From: Caprimulgus europaeus
Lineage: Eukaryota; Chordata; Aves; Caprimulgiformes; Caprimulgidae
Direction: 5' to 3'
DNA: 64,000 nt
Assembly: GCA_907165065.1 (NCBI GenBank)
Contig: OU015528.1
Location: 27,853,515 to 27,917,514 of the forward strand
Position 1 is the stretch's first letter. Every line of letters starts with the position of its first letter. The position numbers were made by a program, and so were the translations under genes. The notes beneath the pieces were generated by a model. That model saw only the letters and a program-made list of their open reading frames with translations, was not told the DNA's origin and searched no databases. Positions 29,161 through 45,540 of this stretch are shown piece after piece.

Positions 29161-31751
29161 TGAAACTTTTGTAGAACATTTGAAATCTTTAAATCTGCAA
29201 AGTGCTCACAGGAAGCCTGGTTTGCTACTGCAGTAGGCATTTTGCAGTTGCGGAAACACCTGTGACAGGTGCTGGCTTTGGGAATGCAAGCCTACAGTTT
29301 TTAGCAAGCAAAAGGATCTGGGATATTTCTACAGGTAAAGCAGTGTTCTTGTTGAGTATTATCACCCACAGCGCTTCTGTATGTAGGAGTAAATGCTCAA
29401 GAGAGGGGAAAAAAAAAAGTGTCTTTTTTTAATTGTCCTTTTTGAAGTTGTATTATCGGCATATGCGTGTCCTACTGTCCACATTCTCTTCCTTAGAGCT
29501 TTAAGAGCCTTTCCAGATCTGTAGGATTCAGAGGAACTGAGGCTCTGGGGGACACATATTATTCTGGTGTGCTTCACGTAGGTAACAGGGCTTGTGCATA
29601 TGCTCTAGGTAGTCCTGAGGCAAAAATTTGAAGAGTAACTGTTATGTGTAAATAAACTTTATTTGGTGCCTTGGTGTATCTCATTTTAACTAACAGAGAG
29701 GAGGTATGTTCTGTTCTTTTCTGAAAAGGATAATATCATCTGAGCTGACAGCTACCGTTGTTTGATAGACTGCTTCTTTAGGAAGGGAAGTTGTTCAAGC
29801 AACTAGCGTGGATCTGTTTATTCTGCATGTTTTAGGCGAGATGTACGGTTTTCAAACAATGTATTCCTGTCCTCATCTTTAGCCATAGGACCTTGAGGCT
29901 TTTATCTTTATCAGTGTCTGTAGTGTCTTCATATCCAAAAATCTTAAATCCTCATTTTCCATCCCTTTGAAAGTGTGTCCAAGGTGATCTGCCTGCCAGA
30001 CAAAAATGTTTGCTCTTTTATGGCTTTATGTTGCCAGAGGTTTTCAAAGGTTTCACTTTGTGCTATACACTTAAGTATTAAAAGGTGAAAAGTGGATTAT
30101 TAGGAGGATTCAACTAGCAAAATATGATGATGCTGTTTGAGCATTTAATGTGTGACAGCAGTTTTAACATCATATTGTGATTGACTTTGGTCTCTTCCGA
30201 AGAGATGCACGTTGAAGTTGAAGGCTTTAAGTATCTCTGTTCAATATTCATTTAAAAAAAAACCCCTTAACTGATTAAACAACTAATCTTTAAAAGCTTC
30301 AGAGGTTTCTGTTTTATGTAGCAGTGAAATGTGAAGGCTTACTGTCTTCATTGCTTTTCCAAAAGGAAACATCCTAAAGAAAAGCGAGTACTGACTAGTA
30401 AATTTCCAGACTATATAATTCTGTGTGCTTTTTAAAATAATGACTGAAGCTTGTTCCTTAAATAGTCTCCTCTAAAAGTAAAGGCAGCTCAAAATGAAGT
30501 AAATTCTGCAGATTTTACCTGCATACCTTGGTCTTCTGTAGTTCTTTTTGATAGCCTCAGTATTAATTAGAAAAATCTGTCAGAAGAAGTAGTTACACTT
30601 CTATCTGGCTGGTCTTGTCTTTGCTAAAATGAGGTAATAATCCTTTCTGTGTAAGTAATCCTCTTTACTAAACAGCACTTGGATGTCATTTAGCAGCACT
30701 GCAGTGGAAAATAAAATTATTTTCCTTCCAATTTAGAAAATCTGTAGTATTCTGTTTTTCAAGAAAATAATAGTGTCAAGCTTGGTATGAATCCTGTAAT
30801 TTAGTAATTACATTTGCATAGCAAAATTTCTCCTGCTGTTCAGCTGGTTGTACTTTCCATCCTTCCCTTTTTATCCAGGTTTATTTGTGGTTTTATTCTG
30901 TGATCATAGCCAAAAGAGGAGCTGTATTCCATTAGTGAGTCAAATGAATGTATAAATTTTTATTAGTCAAAGGAATGTTTATATTTTCATTATAATATAC
31001 ACATTAGAATGTATATATCATTATATATTTTATATTAATATACATCACAAAATGTATTTTTATTAGCTTGCAAAACTTAATCCCATGATCGTTCCTGAAT
31101 TTTAACAGGACTAGCGATGTAACAACCATTTACACAGATCAGGCCATATATTTATGGAGAAATTGGAATTCCAGTCTGCTGAAGCATTAATTTTTTTTGG
31201 GATGGTGGTTGTTGCTTCTCTCTTTTCATTGATTTATGATGATGTGGAAAACGTAGCAGAAGCTTTATAGAGTATTTCCAGATAGATATCTGACTGTTGT
31301 ACTTCTAGCAGGAGCTAAAATCTGAAACTGAGAGGAGTCATCATCTTCTGCCTTAGGAGTTCGGTGTTTGTAGGAGGTGAAGGAGGATGAACAGTAATTT
31401 TTTTTTGCACTTGTAATTGCTGTATTTCTAATTGTTTATGGAAAACTGTCCATATAGTTCCTGTACGTGCTTCAGCAAAGTACTTCTGTAGTAGTGTTGG
31501 TTCCTCATGAATGTGTACTTGTGGTGCTTGAGAGGAAGAGTTTCTTAATGTAAAGTGCTGAGCATCTTACATATCATTCCATGAGTGAAAAGTGCTGTTA
31601 TGATTGGATTAATCAAGTAACAAGGAAATTTTTAAAGAACAAGCTTTTTCATATTTTTTTCAATATTTTAAAGTAGTGGAAATACAAATAATTAATATTT
31701 AAAGAAATATAATCCCCTAGAAATTAAGTGTATTTTTAATTCTTTCTTCAG

Positions 31752-31818
31752 TTTTGGAAGGATATTGTTGAGGATATTGAAGTTCGTGATCTAATTTCTG
31801 ACAGAAGCAAATCTCAAG
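31752..31818 (+). CDS. ARID2: ARID2 exon 7
   Basis: A 67-nt exon for about residues 236-257: FWKDIVEDIEVRDLISDR, then SKSQ. The acceptor is TTCTTCAG and the donor GTGAGA. The single trailing G is finished by AT of exon 8, giving Asp. The first 18 residues align well with human. The tail (SKSQ-D for human NKSHE) begins a short divergent patch that continues into exon 8. Confidence 0.93.
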
Positions 31819-31901
31819 GTGAGACATGTTGACTAATCTTAATACATATTTGTTGGTAAATACAGCAAAGAAGGACTAAAATTTATTTATGTACTTTGTA
31901 G
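31819..31901 (+). other. ARID2: ARID2 intron 7 (83 nt)
   Basis: A very short GT-AG intron (donor GTGAGA, acceptor CTTTGTAG) that has kept exons 7 and 8 almost adjacent. It is close to the lower size range of vertebrate introns, and nothing else fits in it. Confidence 0.93.
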
Positions 31902-32152
31902 ATATTCCATCAGAAGATTGGATTTGGGAATCCTTGTTTCATCCACCTCGCAAGTTGGGCATTAATGATATTGAAGGGCAGCGGGTACTTCAGATTGCAG
32001 TGATTTTACGTAATCTTTCTTTCGAAGAGGGAAATGTTAAACTTTTGGCAGCTAATCGTACTTGTCTTCGGTTCCTGCTACTCTCTGCTCACAGTCATTT
32101 TATTTCTCTACGGCAGTTGGGGCTTGACACGCTGGGAAATATTGCAGCAGAG
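31902..32152 (+). CDS. ARID2: ARID2 exon 8: helical repeats with LxxLL motif
   Basis: Encodes about residues 258-341. After a divergent start ([13 protein letters not shown], human GTSGEWIWESLF) it is almost identical to human: [57 protein letters not shown] at about residues 313-317 fits the LxxLL motif annotated in ARID2, a type of motif that can contact nuclear receptors. The regular Leu-rich helices fit an armadillo-type fold ([16 protein letters not shown]). The acceptor is TTGTAG and the donor GTAATG, and the exon ends on a whole codon. Confidence 0.97.
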
Positions 32153-34048
<1,896 letters not shown>

Positions 34049-34216
34049 ATACATTAGTATGTCTGGTTTCTATGGACATCCAGATGTTTGGACCTGATGC
34101 ACTTACTGCTGTAAAACTCATTGAACACCAGTGCATTAGCCAGCAAGGAGTACCTGATGTCAGACCACAAGTAATGGATCATGGTTCTTCACAGGCTCAT
34201 GCAACAGGTGTCCCAG
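34049..34216 (+). CDS. ARID2: ARID2 exon 11: end of helical region and divergent linker
   Basis: Encodes about residues 444-499. The first half, DTLVCLVSMDIQMFGPDAL then TAVKLIEH, matches the end of the armadillo-like region. The second half (QCISQQGVPDVRPQVMDHG, SSQAHATGVP) is a linker with little direct similarity to human, although RPQ is kept. The acceptor is ACTTTAG and the donor GTTAGT. The trailing G and the CC of exon 12 make Ala. Homology of the first half, phase and the next exon make the call secure. Confidence 0.94.
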
Positions 34217-35504
34217 GTTAGTGTCACCGCACGAGAACACACTCTTCTACAAAATTTCCTATGTGGCATGTCTGATTTTTATCTTCTGTAGGTTTCTGAA
34301 TAATTTACATAAATAAGTATAGCGTTATGCATAACATATGGTCTTTTTCAGACACTTGTTCACAAAGCAAATATAAAGCTACATTGGTCAATATTGTTGT
34401 GAAACAAGCTTTAGAAGAATCTTAATTTTTTTCACTTGTTAATCTAAAAATTTACTGGAAGCTATTTACACTCTTTATTTTAACTTGTTCAGTGGAAAGA
34501 AAAAAGTATCTTTACTAGATTGTTCCCACAATTTGCAGAGAATTAAAGGTCCGTTCTGTATTGTGTTTCACACAGAATGTTATTGGGCAGTATCATAGTA
34601 TCTGATAGAACTGTAGAGATGAGATAGACACACAGAATCGTGCCTCTGTTGAAGCTGCTAAACAGCTTAATGTGATGTGAACCAAATGCTAGCCATTGTT
34701 TAAAGCTTGAAAAGTGTTTTCTTAATTGTAAATTAAATTGTAATTATGATTAATTTTTGCAGTTTTATTTTGGGATTAAATACTGGCCCTTTGGAAGTTG
34801 ATGGCACAGCTAACTGCTATTGGTCAGGGGGAACAGCATATGTACCTCATTCTATCTTTACCAAAAAAAGCACGTAGCAATATACCACAGGTACACACAA
34901 GATGGACCATAACTGTTAGTTCTGGGGAAAAAATTGAGAAAGAACCACTAGGACAGACACTGGCTTGCATGTCTAAGTGTACCGTTTCTGGAATGGGTGC
35001 AGATACCACAGTGAAAGCAACTGGAAACGGATGTGACTAAAGGGATGAACAAGAGTGAATAGAAGGAACTGATATGACATCACAACAAAATTCTTTACAT
35101 TGTATTTGCTTCTACTTAGGAATTGGAAAAATAATTGCTGTGTATATGTGCCTGTTCTGGTTGAGTACTGTGCCACTCTTAAATCACGCTCAGTACTCTA
35201 AAGTACTGAGACCGTGGATCATGATTGTGAATCTGGAAGCTGTTGTTCACTAAGTGCTTATGTCATCATTGCACTTCAATGGTGGCTCTGGCCTTGGCAT
35301 GCCCTGCTGCAGTTTGGTGAATTGTGGTGCAAATCTGTAGTCTGCTTAGTGCACCTTTGTAACTTGCCTTTGCTAGATACGTCCTTGCTTACAAACACAG
35401 GAGAAACTATGTCACTTAAAGTCATGGAGTTGAAGTGCTTCATTCAGGAGAACAAAAATCATTTCAGCAAGTTGTTTTGTTTTTTTTCTCCTCATACTCC
35501 ACAG
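34217..35504 (+). other. ARID2: ARID2 intron 11
   Basis: This GT-AG intron is 1288 nt (donor GTTAGT; acceptor CTCCACAG). It contains two open frames of 80 and 110 codons with no similarity I recognise, and no mobile element. Confidence 0.87.
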
Positions 35505-35580
35505 CCTCTAGGACAGCACCACATGTTGCTCCACCACCAGGAATAGTAGAAATAGACAGCGAGAAATTTGCATGTCAGTG
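35505..35580 (+). CDS. ARID2: ARID2 exon 12: lead-in to the RFX-type domain
   Basis: A 76-nt exon for about residues 500-524: ASRTAPHVAPPPGIVEIDSE then KFACQ, ending TG of a Trp codon finished by G of exon 13. The PPPGIVEIDSEKFACQW block matches human exactly and leads directly into the RFX-type winged-helix domain. The acceptor is CCACAG and the donor GTAAGT. Confidence 0.95.
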
Positions 35581-38927
<3,347 letters not shown>

Positions 38928-39127
38928 AACTGTCTTTCCAAATCATACAGTGAAGAGAGTAGAAGATCCAAGTAACAATGGTCAAGCACATATACACGTG
39001 GTAGGAGTGAAAAGGAGAGCTATACCACTTCCCATTCAGATGTACTATCAGCAGCAACCAGCTTCGTCTACCCCAGTTGTCCGGGTTGATTCAATTCCTG
39101 ACGTATCTTCGTCTCCTTCGCCAGCAG
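38928..39127 (+). CDS. ARID2: ARID2 exon 14: RFX-type domain, end, and basic segment
   Basis: Encodes about residues 570-636: [65 protein letters not shown]. The first half completes the RFX-type fold. VKRRAIP is a basic cluster that could help nuclear import or DNA contact. The Gln/Ser/Pro-rich low-complexity region then begins. The donor is weak (CAG|GTTTTT), and retaining the intron meets a TAA at the third codon (39133-39135). The last G forms a Gly codon with exon 15. Confidence 0.95.
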
Positions 39128-39494
39128 GTTTTTAAATTAATTAAATATCAAGTATTTTTGCAGTGATTCTGAAATGACAGTAAAAGACAAAAGGTTTTGA
39201 AAATAGTTGAAAGTCGGGACCACATGTTTTGATTGATTTTATTCAGTAATGTTAGGAGTAGTATTGCAGTATGTACTTGCATGCCATTCTAGTATTTGAT
39301 GTGTAACACACAAAATTGTCAGTCAGCAGGCAAGCTGTTGTTGCTGCATCGTTAATTCAGATGCAGTATAGCTGAGAATAGAAACTGCTTCATATAGAAT
39401 TACAAATTCAAGCCTTGGATTTTAAAAAAAAATTATGCTAATGTCTTTTGAAATAATTTTTGTTTCCAAACTTTTACAGTGTTTATTTCAACAG
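39128..39494 (+). other. ARID2: ARID2 intron 14 with weak donor and tandem acceptors
   Basis: A 367-nt intron with an atypical donor, GTTTTT, and two AG acceptors 15 nt apart: TTTTACAG at 39479 and TTCAACAG at 39494. The downstream site restores the human junction SPAG-IPHG; the upstream one would add five residues in frame. Confidence 0.88.
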
Positions 39495-42367
39495 GAATCC
39501 CGCATGGGCTACCAAGCGTAGGAAGTCACTATCAGAGGACCCCTATTAATCAATCTTCAACTTTGACAGCAACACAGATGTCTTTTCCAATTCAAGGTGT
39601 TCATACTGTGGCACAGACTGTTTCTAGAATTCCACAAAATCCTTCTATTCATACACAGCAGCAACAGAATGCTCCAATGACTGTTATACAGAATAAAGGT
39701 CCAATACCCTGTGAAGTAGTGAAGGCCACAGTAATACAGAGCTCTGTTCCCCAGTCTGCAGTTCCTGTTACTATTGCTGTAGGAGGAGCACCACAAGCTT
39801 CTAATCAAAATCACAGCACTACAGGACAACAGCCGTCTGTTACTGTTGTTAGTTCTCAGACGTTGCTTCACCACCAACCTGTAATCCAACAACAGTCTCC
39901 ACTGCATGCAGTGGTACCCGGACAGATACCTTCAGGCACTCCTGTTACGGTAATTCAGCAAGCTGTACCTCAGGGTCATATATTTGGGAGAGTACAAAAC
40001 ATACCAGCATGCAGTTCAGCAGTTTCACAGGGTCAACAGCTAATCAGCACATCATCACAACCTGGGCAGACATCGTCTCAGCAGTCCTCTGCTGGCAACC
40101 AGCAACAAGATACAGTCATCATAGCACCACAGCAGTACGTCACAACCTCTGCATCTAACATTGTTTCTGCCACCACAGTTCAAAATTTCCAAGTAGCAGC
40201 TGGGCAGGTGGTTACGATTGCAGGTGTCCAAAACCCACCAACATCTAGGGTAGGGTTTCAGAATATTGCACCAAAGCCTCTGCCATCTCAGCAAGTTCCA
40301 CCTGCCGTGGTACAGCAGCCAATGCAGCCACAGCAGCAGCCTCCACCACCATCCCAGCAAAGCGTTGTGATTGTAAGCCAGCCAGCTCAGCAAGGTCAAA
40401 CGTATGCACCAGCCATTCATCAAATAGTGCTTGCTAATCCAGCTTCTCTTCCCGCTGGTCAAGCTGTCCAGCTGACTGGACAACCAAGCATTACTCCATC
40501 TTCTTCACCATCCCCAGGTCCGGTTACAAATAATCAAGTCCCCACAGTTATGTCATCTTCATCTACCACTTCTCAGTCACAAGGACCCCCTCCCACTGTC
40601 AGCCAGATGCTTTCTGTAAAGAGGCAGCAGCAGCAGCAGCAGCAGCAACAACATTCACCAGCATCATCGCAGCAGCAGGTACAGGTACAACAACCAATAC
40701 AAATGCAAGTTCAGTCACAACAAGCTAATACAGGAGTTGGCCAGCCTAATTCTGGTGAGTCTAGTCTGATAAAGCAACTGCTTCTTCCAAAAAGAGGCCC
40801 CTCAACTCCAGGGGGGAAGCTTATACTACCAGCTCCGCAGATTCCTCCACCTAACAATGCGAGAGCTCCTAGCCCTCAGGTGGTTTATCAGATGGCCAAT
40901 AACCAGGCACCGGGTTTTGGAGTTCAAGGACAGTCTCCAACTCAGCAGCTGCTAGTTGGACAGCAAAATGTTCAGCTGGTCCCAGGTGCAATCCAGCCCC
41001 AAGGGGCAGTGCAAACAGTACCCATTTCTAATTTACAGATATTGCCAGGCCAGTTGATCTCAAACAGCCCAGCAACTATTTTCCAAGGGACTACTGGCAA
41101 CCAGGTTACGATAACAGTTGTGCCAAATACGAGTTTTGCTACTGCAACTGTGAGTCAGGGAAATGCAACTCAAATCATTGCTCCAGCAGGAATTGCAGTC
41201 AGTGGAGCACAGACAGGAGTTGGGCTACAGGTGCAAACACTTCCAGCTACTCAAGCACCTTCAGCTGGACAATCACCGTGTACTGCTGCTCCCCCATTCA
41301 AAGGTGATAAAATAATTTGCCAAAAGGAGGAAGAAGCAAAGGAAGCAACAGGTTTACACATTCATGAACGTAAAATTGAAGTTATGGAGAATCCTTCCTG
41401 CCGAAGAGGAGCTGCAAACACCAGCAATGGGGATGCAAAAGAAAATGAAATGCAGGTGGGAAGTCTTTTAAATGGGAGAAAGTATAGTGACTCCAGTCTA
41501 CCTCCTTCTAACTCAGGGAAAACTCAGAATGAGGCCAATCAGTGCTCACAAGTCAGTAATGGGCCATCATTAGAAATGGGTGAGAACGGAGCTCCTGGAA
41601 AGCAGAACTTTGAACAAATGGACACACAGGAAATTAAAAGTGATTTGAAGAAGCCCCTAGTTAATGGAATCTGTGATTTTGATAAAGGAGATGGTTCTCA
41701 TTTGAACAAAAACATTCCAAATCACAAAACTTCCAATCATTTAGGAAATGGTGAGATATCTTCAGTGGAACAACAAGGGAATTTGGATGCCACGCAGCAA
41801 GATACTGCCAAAGGTGATCAAGGGGAAAGAATTTCTAATGGGCCTGTATTAACTTTGAGTAGTTCACCTGTTGTAAGCGGTACACAGGAGGCTGCAAAAC
41901 TGTTAACTCAGCAACTTAGTGGTACCAACACTGATTTACCTAATGGACCTCTAGCTTCAAGTTTGAATTCAGATGTGCCTCAGCAACGCCCAAGTGTAGT
42001 TGTCTCGCCACAATCTACAGCCTCTGTTATACAGGGGCATCAAATCATAGCAGTTCCACACTCAGGACCTAGAGTGTCCCAGTCTACCCTGTCATCCGAA
42101 GTTCGGTCTACTAATGGCACAGCAGAATGCAAAACTGTAAAGAGACCAGCAGAGGATAATGACAGGGAAACTGTTCCAGGAATTCCAAATAAAGTAGGAG
42201 TTAGAATTGTTACAATCAGTGACCCCAACAATGCTGGTTGCAGTGCAACAATGGTTGCTGTGCCAGCTGGAGCGGATCCAAGCACTGTAGCAAAAGTAGC
42301 AATAGAAAGTGCTGTTCAACAAAAGCAGCAGCATCCAACCACGTATATACAAAGCATGGTCACACAG
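39495..42367 (+). CDS. ARID2: ARID2 exon 15: giant exon, Gln/Ser/Thr/Pro-rich region
   Basis: This 2873-nt exon is more than half of the coding sequence in the window (957 codons, about residues 638-1594). It begins [19 protein letters not shown] and ends TYIQSMVTQ. It is mostly low-complexity, probably disordered Gln-, Ser-, Thr-, Pro- and Val-rich sequence with conserved islands: [98 protein letters not shown] nine-residue Gln run sits at 40625-40651 (five in human, as I recall). The frame is open throughout, and the start was chosen by the human junction, not at the upstream AG at 39479. The donor is GTATGT, phase 0. This matches the unusually large exon 15 of human ARID2. Confidence 0.97.
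40625..40651 (+). repeat. ARID2: CAG/CAA polyglutamine repeat in ARID2 exon 15
   Basis: Seven CAG and two CAA codons encode nine Gln between MLSVKR and HSPASS. The CAA codons at the 3' end interrupt the pure CAG tract. Confidence 0.95.
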
Positions 42368-43310
42368 GTATGTTGCAGTGTTCTTTTTATGTTTATTCCA
42401 ACTGTGATTCTGACTAATGCTGTGAAATAATATGGGTGAAAATGTAAACTTAGGCAATATGGCATGCCTAGTATTTAAAATACCCAGAAAATGATGGTTT
42501 CTGTTCTGTCACGGACTGCAGTTCTAATAGTTTGCGTATTTCTTCCATGTCAGTAAGTGGTGGAATTTAAAACAGTTTGTAGCTTGATAATACATAGTAA
42601 GGAAAAAACCTACTGCTCACTGATTTCTTCCTTAAAGGATCAACTGTTCTGAAAACAACGATTTGTTGTGTAGTCTTGTAAAAATGTAGGAAAAGTTCAT
42701 TATTTCGCTCTTATTCCTTAATGGAGCGGTGAATGCCCTTTTTGCAAGTTAATCATGGCAGCTGCTTCAGGCTTGCTGAAATAAGTTCTTGCATTTAAAG
42801 GTGGCCTTGAAAGGCTTGCTTCAGGTGTTCACTACAGTCAGGAGAAAGTATTGTTTTGTAAATTTGTTTAAATATTTTTGTTTGTTTATTGCAAAATATT
42901 TATCATGTTTATTTTATCTATACAATATGCATTGTTTAATGTTTTTTTTCTGTTTGACTGACTTTGGAGTGGGCTTTTTTGTTTTGTTTTCCCCCCCTTT
43001 TTCAGCTTTCTTTTAACTGTTTGAAAGTGGTTGCTCCCTAACATTTTAATAGAAATTATGTATGAACATTGATAAGTAGAGATGATAATGTTTAAGACCA
43101 TTCCAGTCTCTAGAATTTATTTTAGTTTTGTACATGGACAGAAAATCCCTCTCCAAAAAGGGTTCCTAACCTGGAGCAAAAAGAATAGAACAGTAGGTCT
43201 GTCAGTCACAGAGCTCTGACGGACTGTGCAGAGGATAAATTAAATCGTGAGTGTACGTTAGTGTATTTTGATCCTGAGGTAAGACAAGTCTTTTATTTCT
43301 TATCTTCTTT

Positions 43311-43358
43311 TTTGATTGGTTGGTTGGATTTTGGGGGTTTTTTGGTTTTTTGTTTTTG
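43311..43358. repeat. G/T-rich low-complexity tract
   Basis: GATTGGTTGGTTGG is followed by GGGGGTTTTTTGG and a T-rich end, in intron 15. Low complexity only. Confidence 0.8.
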
Positions 43359-44921
43359 ACAGGGTAGCAGGTGTAGACCTTATGGACTTAAACAGAGACA
43401 GAACTTAAAATTCAACAAGTGATGGCTAGTGCTACTTCTTTTTCTGTGTCAAGTTAGGTTTCTATTGAAAGCTCTTCTGACTTTCCCTTATCTAGTTGTC
43501 AGAAATCAGGACTTACAGTTAACAAGTTTTCTTTTTCTTTTTTCTTTTAACTGCCATGCCACACAGTTATGTTTTTAAAATGTCTTTAAACTCACCTGTA
43601 AATTTTCATTTAGGTTTTATCAGAGAGAGATCAGTATTTTTCTGATACATTACTAGTCTTTATTCTTACTAGAAATTAATTGAACAAAATTAAAGTGTCT
43701 TTTGGCAGCGTAGGGAGAATGAACTAGATTTTCTCTAGTGTGGATGAAAAAAAGCAAGCTATGCCTTGCTTTTTACAGTGAGTGTGTTTAGCTGTTACAA
43801 AGTTTGAATTTCTGTTATAGGTTTGCTAAGGACTTGGCTGAAATAGAAAATGGTATGGCTGTATCTCTGGAATGGAGTAAATATTATCTGTGGTTATTTA
43901 TTCCCCGGACATGTGGCTGACAAGAATTTTCACCGTGTCTCAAACAGCTATCCAGACTCTCCTGTTTTTGAGAAGAGGAGAGTACTATAGTTAACTATTC
44001 AATTTGTATTGGATTAGCTGCTCTGCCATCATAATAGGAGAAAAAAGAGAATGTTTTCTGTGCTGATAGTTTATTTTTTGCACTATCACTATCATTAGTA
44101 GTTCCTACATTTTTCCATTACCTGTACAGACTGAAATGCTGCCAGCTGGGTATGCCATTCAGTACAGATTTGCAGATCAAAATAAATTGGTTTAATGTCT
44201 GCTTCTAGGGAAGCTGGCTAATTTTCTTGTCTGTAGGATGCCCTTGCTTTCTTCAAAATTAAGGGAATGTGGGAGAAAAGGAGTTCGTTACATTTGATCT
44301 TGGTGAACAATCTAATTTGTTATCTGATTGCCTTAACCATTACGTGTGGCTATTTATGAATCATGTCTATCACGATAATGCTAAGTACTGACTTCTAACA
44401 GAACCCACTTTATAGTACTCTGTTCAGATATAGTGAACAGCATAGTTTGACTTAAGACTTTTAAGGATCTTTACCACTCCTTTAAAATTAATGTGTTGGA
44501 CTGTAAACAGTACCAAAGTCATTCTGGCCAGTTCCCTGCCTCTTGCCTCCAAAGCTGCTGAGCAGCTGCAATAGTCATTGTTCTGCTGGAGAAGCAGATG
44601 TTAAGAATTTCCAGTATTGAGTCTGCTTTTAGGAGTATCTTTAAGATGTCCAGAAATGTTAAGATGTAGCTACATTCTCATGAACAGAGTTTGAGTTTTG
44701 ATCATGATTTCTGTTGAGGTTAGGCTCTGTATCATCTCCTATTTTCTCCCTCCCATTTTGAGTCTTCCTTGTATCATGAGCAGCTTTCTTGTTCCTGACT
44801 TTTTGAAAGGCAGCAACTAAGCAACACTTTTCATTTGAGCATCTGCATTGTTTTATTTTCTCTGCAATATCTCATCTATACTGCATGTCTTGCAGAAGAA
44901 ATAGGAGCACATAGAAATGTA

Positions 44922-45140
44922 TTATAAATATTAGGAAGAAATTCTTCACTGTGAGGGTGGTCAGACACTGGAACAGGTTGCCCAGAGAAGCTGTGGATGC
45001 CCCCTCCCTGGAAGTGTTCAGGGCCAGGCTGGATGAGGCTTTGAGCAACCTGGTCTAGTGGAAGGTGTCCCTGCTCATGGCAGGGGGGTTGGAACTAGCT
45101 GACCTTTAAGGTCCATTCCAGCCCAAACCATTCTATGATA
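44922..45140 (+). mobile_element. CR1 LINE 3' end fragment
   Basis: Only about 220 bp of the 3' end remains, in sense with ARID2. It contains the standard CR1 order AGGAAGAAATTCTTCACTGT, GAGGGTGGT, AACAGGTTGCCCAGAGAAGC, GAAGTGTTCAGGGCCAGGCT, GAGCAACCTGGTCTAGTGGA, CAGGGGGGTTGGAACTAG, and the tail CCAAACCATTCTATGAT. It is strongly 5' truncated and noncoding (3' UTR). Similarity to the consensus is high, so it is younger than the copy at 8.3 kb. Confidence 0.93.
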
Positions 45141-45253
45141 AATACAACCCAGTGGAGAAAAATGGTGAGGGACAGGAATAAAGGGATATCAACTATTGCA
45201 AAATTACATAGCTGCTGTTAGTGTGTGATTTCCTGTTTATCCTGTTAAAACTT

Positions 45254-45540
45254 TGTTTTAAACTGGAGCTTGTATTTCAGAGAAATGAGAAAGGGATAGG
45301 AGAAGAAAATTTGTAATAAAATTACAACCCAGCAGGATGATTGGAAAAGGACATGTAGAGGACAGAAGAGGGAGGAGAGTATTGCTTATGCAACTATAGC
45401 AGGTTTAGTTGTCATCAACTGCACAGAGGAGAAAGGGAAGATGCTTGAGCTGAAGAATAAGGAAAGACAAAGAAAGGGGAGAAGGGAAAAGCAAATTGAA
45501 GACTAAGGAAAGCAAGAAAAAGTGAAATAATTCTGAAGGC
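45254..45540. repeat. Purine-rich (A/G) block
   Basis: The + strand is strongly purine-biased, most so from about 45425 to 45535 (for example AAAGAAAGGGGAGAAGGGAA). It is not a pure repeat and has no gene-like content. It lies about 110 bp downstream of the CR1 fragment. Confidence 0.6.

Noticed and set aside
34798-35546. Open frames of 80 and 110 codons in intron 11
   Set aside because: No similarity to ARID2 or to another protein I know. Exon 11 joins exon 12 in perfect phase without them.
39557-40483. Antisense open frames of 116 and 142 codons opposite ARID2 exon 15
   Set aside because: They lie opposite strongly conserved coding sequence. Their Leu/Trp/Arg-rich products are what results from reading CAG/CCA-rich codons backwards. 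No similarity to a known protein.
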